Assembly: GCF_000144605.1 (NCBI RefSeq)
Contig: NC_014375.1
Coordinates: 2,666,001 to 2,730,000, forward strand
Reading direction: 5' to 3'
DNA length: 64,000 nucleotides
From: Brevundimonas subvibrioides ATCC 15264
Lineage (GTDB): Bacteria; Pseudomonadota; Alphaproteobacteria; Caulobacterales; Caulobacteraceae
The notes beneath the pieces were generated by a model. That model worked only from the letters and a program-made list of their open reading frames with translations. It made no database searches and was not told where the DNA came from. Made by a program: the position numbers and the translations under genes. Of the stretch, positions 63,170 through 64,000 are shown in pieces (the stretch's first letter is position 1; every line of letters begins with the position of its first letter).

Positions 63170-64000
63170 TCAGACTTTGGGTTTGCGGAAATAGCGTTGG
63201 GCGACGAAGGGCGTGTCGATCACCTCGGCAGCGGCGGCCCTGCCGCGCACGATGACCTGAAGGTCGGTGCCGAGCGCGGCGTGCGACGGCGGCACATAGC
63301 CCATGGCGATGTTGCGCCCCAGGGTCGGCGACGGTCCGCCCGAGGTGACCGTACCGATGACGGTCCCGTTCGCATCGGCGATCTCGGCACCCTCACGGGC
63401 CGGCGCGCCTTCCTTGACGCTCAGGCCCACGCGCACCCGCGCCGGGCCCTCGGCCCGTTCCTTCAGGATGCGCGCGGCGCCGTTGAAATCGGCCGCTTCC
63501 ATCCGCGACTTCGACAGGGCGAAGGTCAGGGAGCCCTCCACCGGCGAGGTGGTGGCATCGATGTCGTGGCCGTGCAGCGGCAGGCCGGCCTCCAGCCGCA
63601 GGCTGTCGCGCGCGCCCAGGCCGATCGGCTTGACCCGCGCGTCCTCGAGGATCGTGTTCCAGACCCGCTCGGCCTCGGCGGCGGGCACCGAGATCTCGTA
63701 GCCGTCCTCGCCCGTGTAGCCCGAGCGCGAGACGAAGCAGTCGACCCCGAACAGCATCAGCCGCGCGCAGTCCATGAAGCCGAACTCGGCCAGCACGGGC
63801 TCGTGGGCGATCATCACCTCGGCCGCTTCCGGCCCCTGGATGGCGATCAGGGCGCGGTCGTCGAGCACGGTCAGGGTCGCGTCGCCCGACAGGTGGGCGC
63901 GCCAGAAGGCGAAATCCTCGTCCTTGTTGCCGGCGTTGACGACCACATACAGGCCGTCGTGATCCGGCTTGCCCGCCATCAGGTCGTCGATGATGCCGCC
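63170..64000 (-). CDS. gcvT: Aminomethyltransferase (glycine cleavage T-protein), 5' end missing
   Basis: About 276 codons are inside the window; the start lies beyond 64000. Visible motifs: GGIIDDLMAGKP at the cut edge, YVVVNAGNKDEDFAFW, RSGYTGEDGYEI, GLGARDSLRLEAGLPLHG and the C-terminal beta domain ending PFVAQRYFRKPKV. It moves the methylene group to tetrahydrofolate and releases ammonia. Any glycine riboswitch would lie upstream, outside the window. Confidence 0.95.
   Translation of the reverse strand, partial: GGIIDDLMAGKPDHDGLYVVVNAGNKDEDFAFWRAHLSGDATLTVLDDRALIAIQGPEAAEVMIAHEPVLAEFGFMDCARLMLFGVDCFVSRSGYTGEDGYEISVPAAEAERVWNTILEDARVKPIGLGARDSLRLEAGLPLHGHDIDATTSPVEGSLTFALSKSRMEAADFNGAARILKERAEGPARVRVGLSVKEGAPAREGAEIADANGTVIGTVTSGGPSPTLGRNIAMGYVPPSHAALGTDLQVIVRGRAAAAEVIDTPFVAQRYFRKPKV

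Overview
The window is GC-rich chromosomal DNA from an alphaproteobacterium, most likely a Caulobacterales species close to Brevundimonas or Caulobacter. The evidence is a CcrM-type GANTC methyltransferase with two GANTC sites in its own leader, a CtrA-like box and a GANTC site upstream of ftsZ, an F0 operon with paired b' and b subunits (atpI-B-E-F'-F), a petABC bc1 operon, many TonB receptors and lipoproteins, and frequent GTG/TTG starts. No phage, transposase, integrase or CRISPR array is visible. recN (left edge) and gcvT (right edge) are cut by the window.

Layout. 1-6163: recN start, bamD, prs, two paralogous lipoproteins, rplY/ctc, pth. 6160-11418: a probable metal (copper) handling group of DUF2946-like protein, TonB receptor, PepSY membrane protein, PCuAC chaperone and an exported Fe/Mn superoxide dismutase. 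11549-14619: ychF and two exported paralogs with Asp-rich DxDxDG loops. 14636-23908: three exported M28 peptidases and a lipoprotein around the bc1 operon, trmL, tRNA-Leu(UAA) and a small membrane protein with a palindromic promoter. 23968-36481 (minus strand): murC, murB, ddl, ftsQ, ftsA, then a 1262-residue TonB receptor with its own terminator, then ftsZ and lpxC. 36588-49358: ccrM, a GT4 glycosyltransferase, a glycogen-debranching-like enzyme, mutY, dciA, three tandem DsbA-like thioredoxin-fold genes and smc. 49666-53626: tgt and the F0 ATP synthase operon. 53670-55785: an accessory islet. 55899-64000: an HTH protein, a divergent SDR/TetR pair, an amidohydrolase and the glycine cleavage genes gcvPB, gcvPA, gcvH, gcvT.

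The strongest candidate for something undescribed is the islet at 53670-55785. A repeat of the form GTCCGC-N12-GCGGAC, usually followed exactly 19 bases later by a second GCGGAC-like half, occurs five times in the same orientation (C to G). One short accessory ORF lies in each of the four intervals, in either orientation. Two more copies (A and B) bracket another orphan ORF at 43068-43418. This looks like a cassette array without a visible recombinase, but the repeat may simply be a dispersed intergenic palindrome. Other points of interest: long inverted repeats at three tail-to-tail gene junctions (one supplies the mutY stop codon), the TonB receptor between ftsA and ftsZ, ccrM divergent from murC, a Tgt lacking two zinc-binding cysteines, and an lpxC TTG start overlapped by a three-codon ORF.
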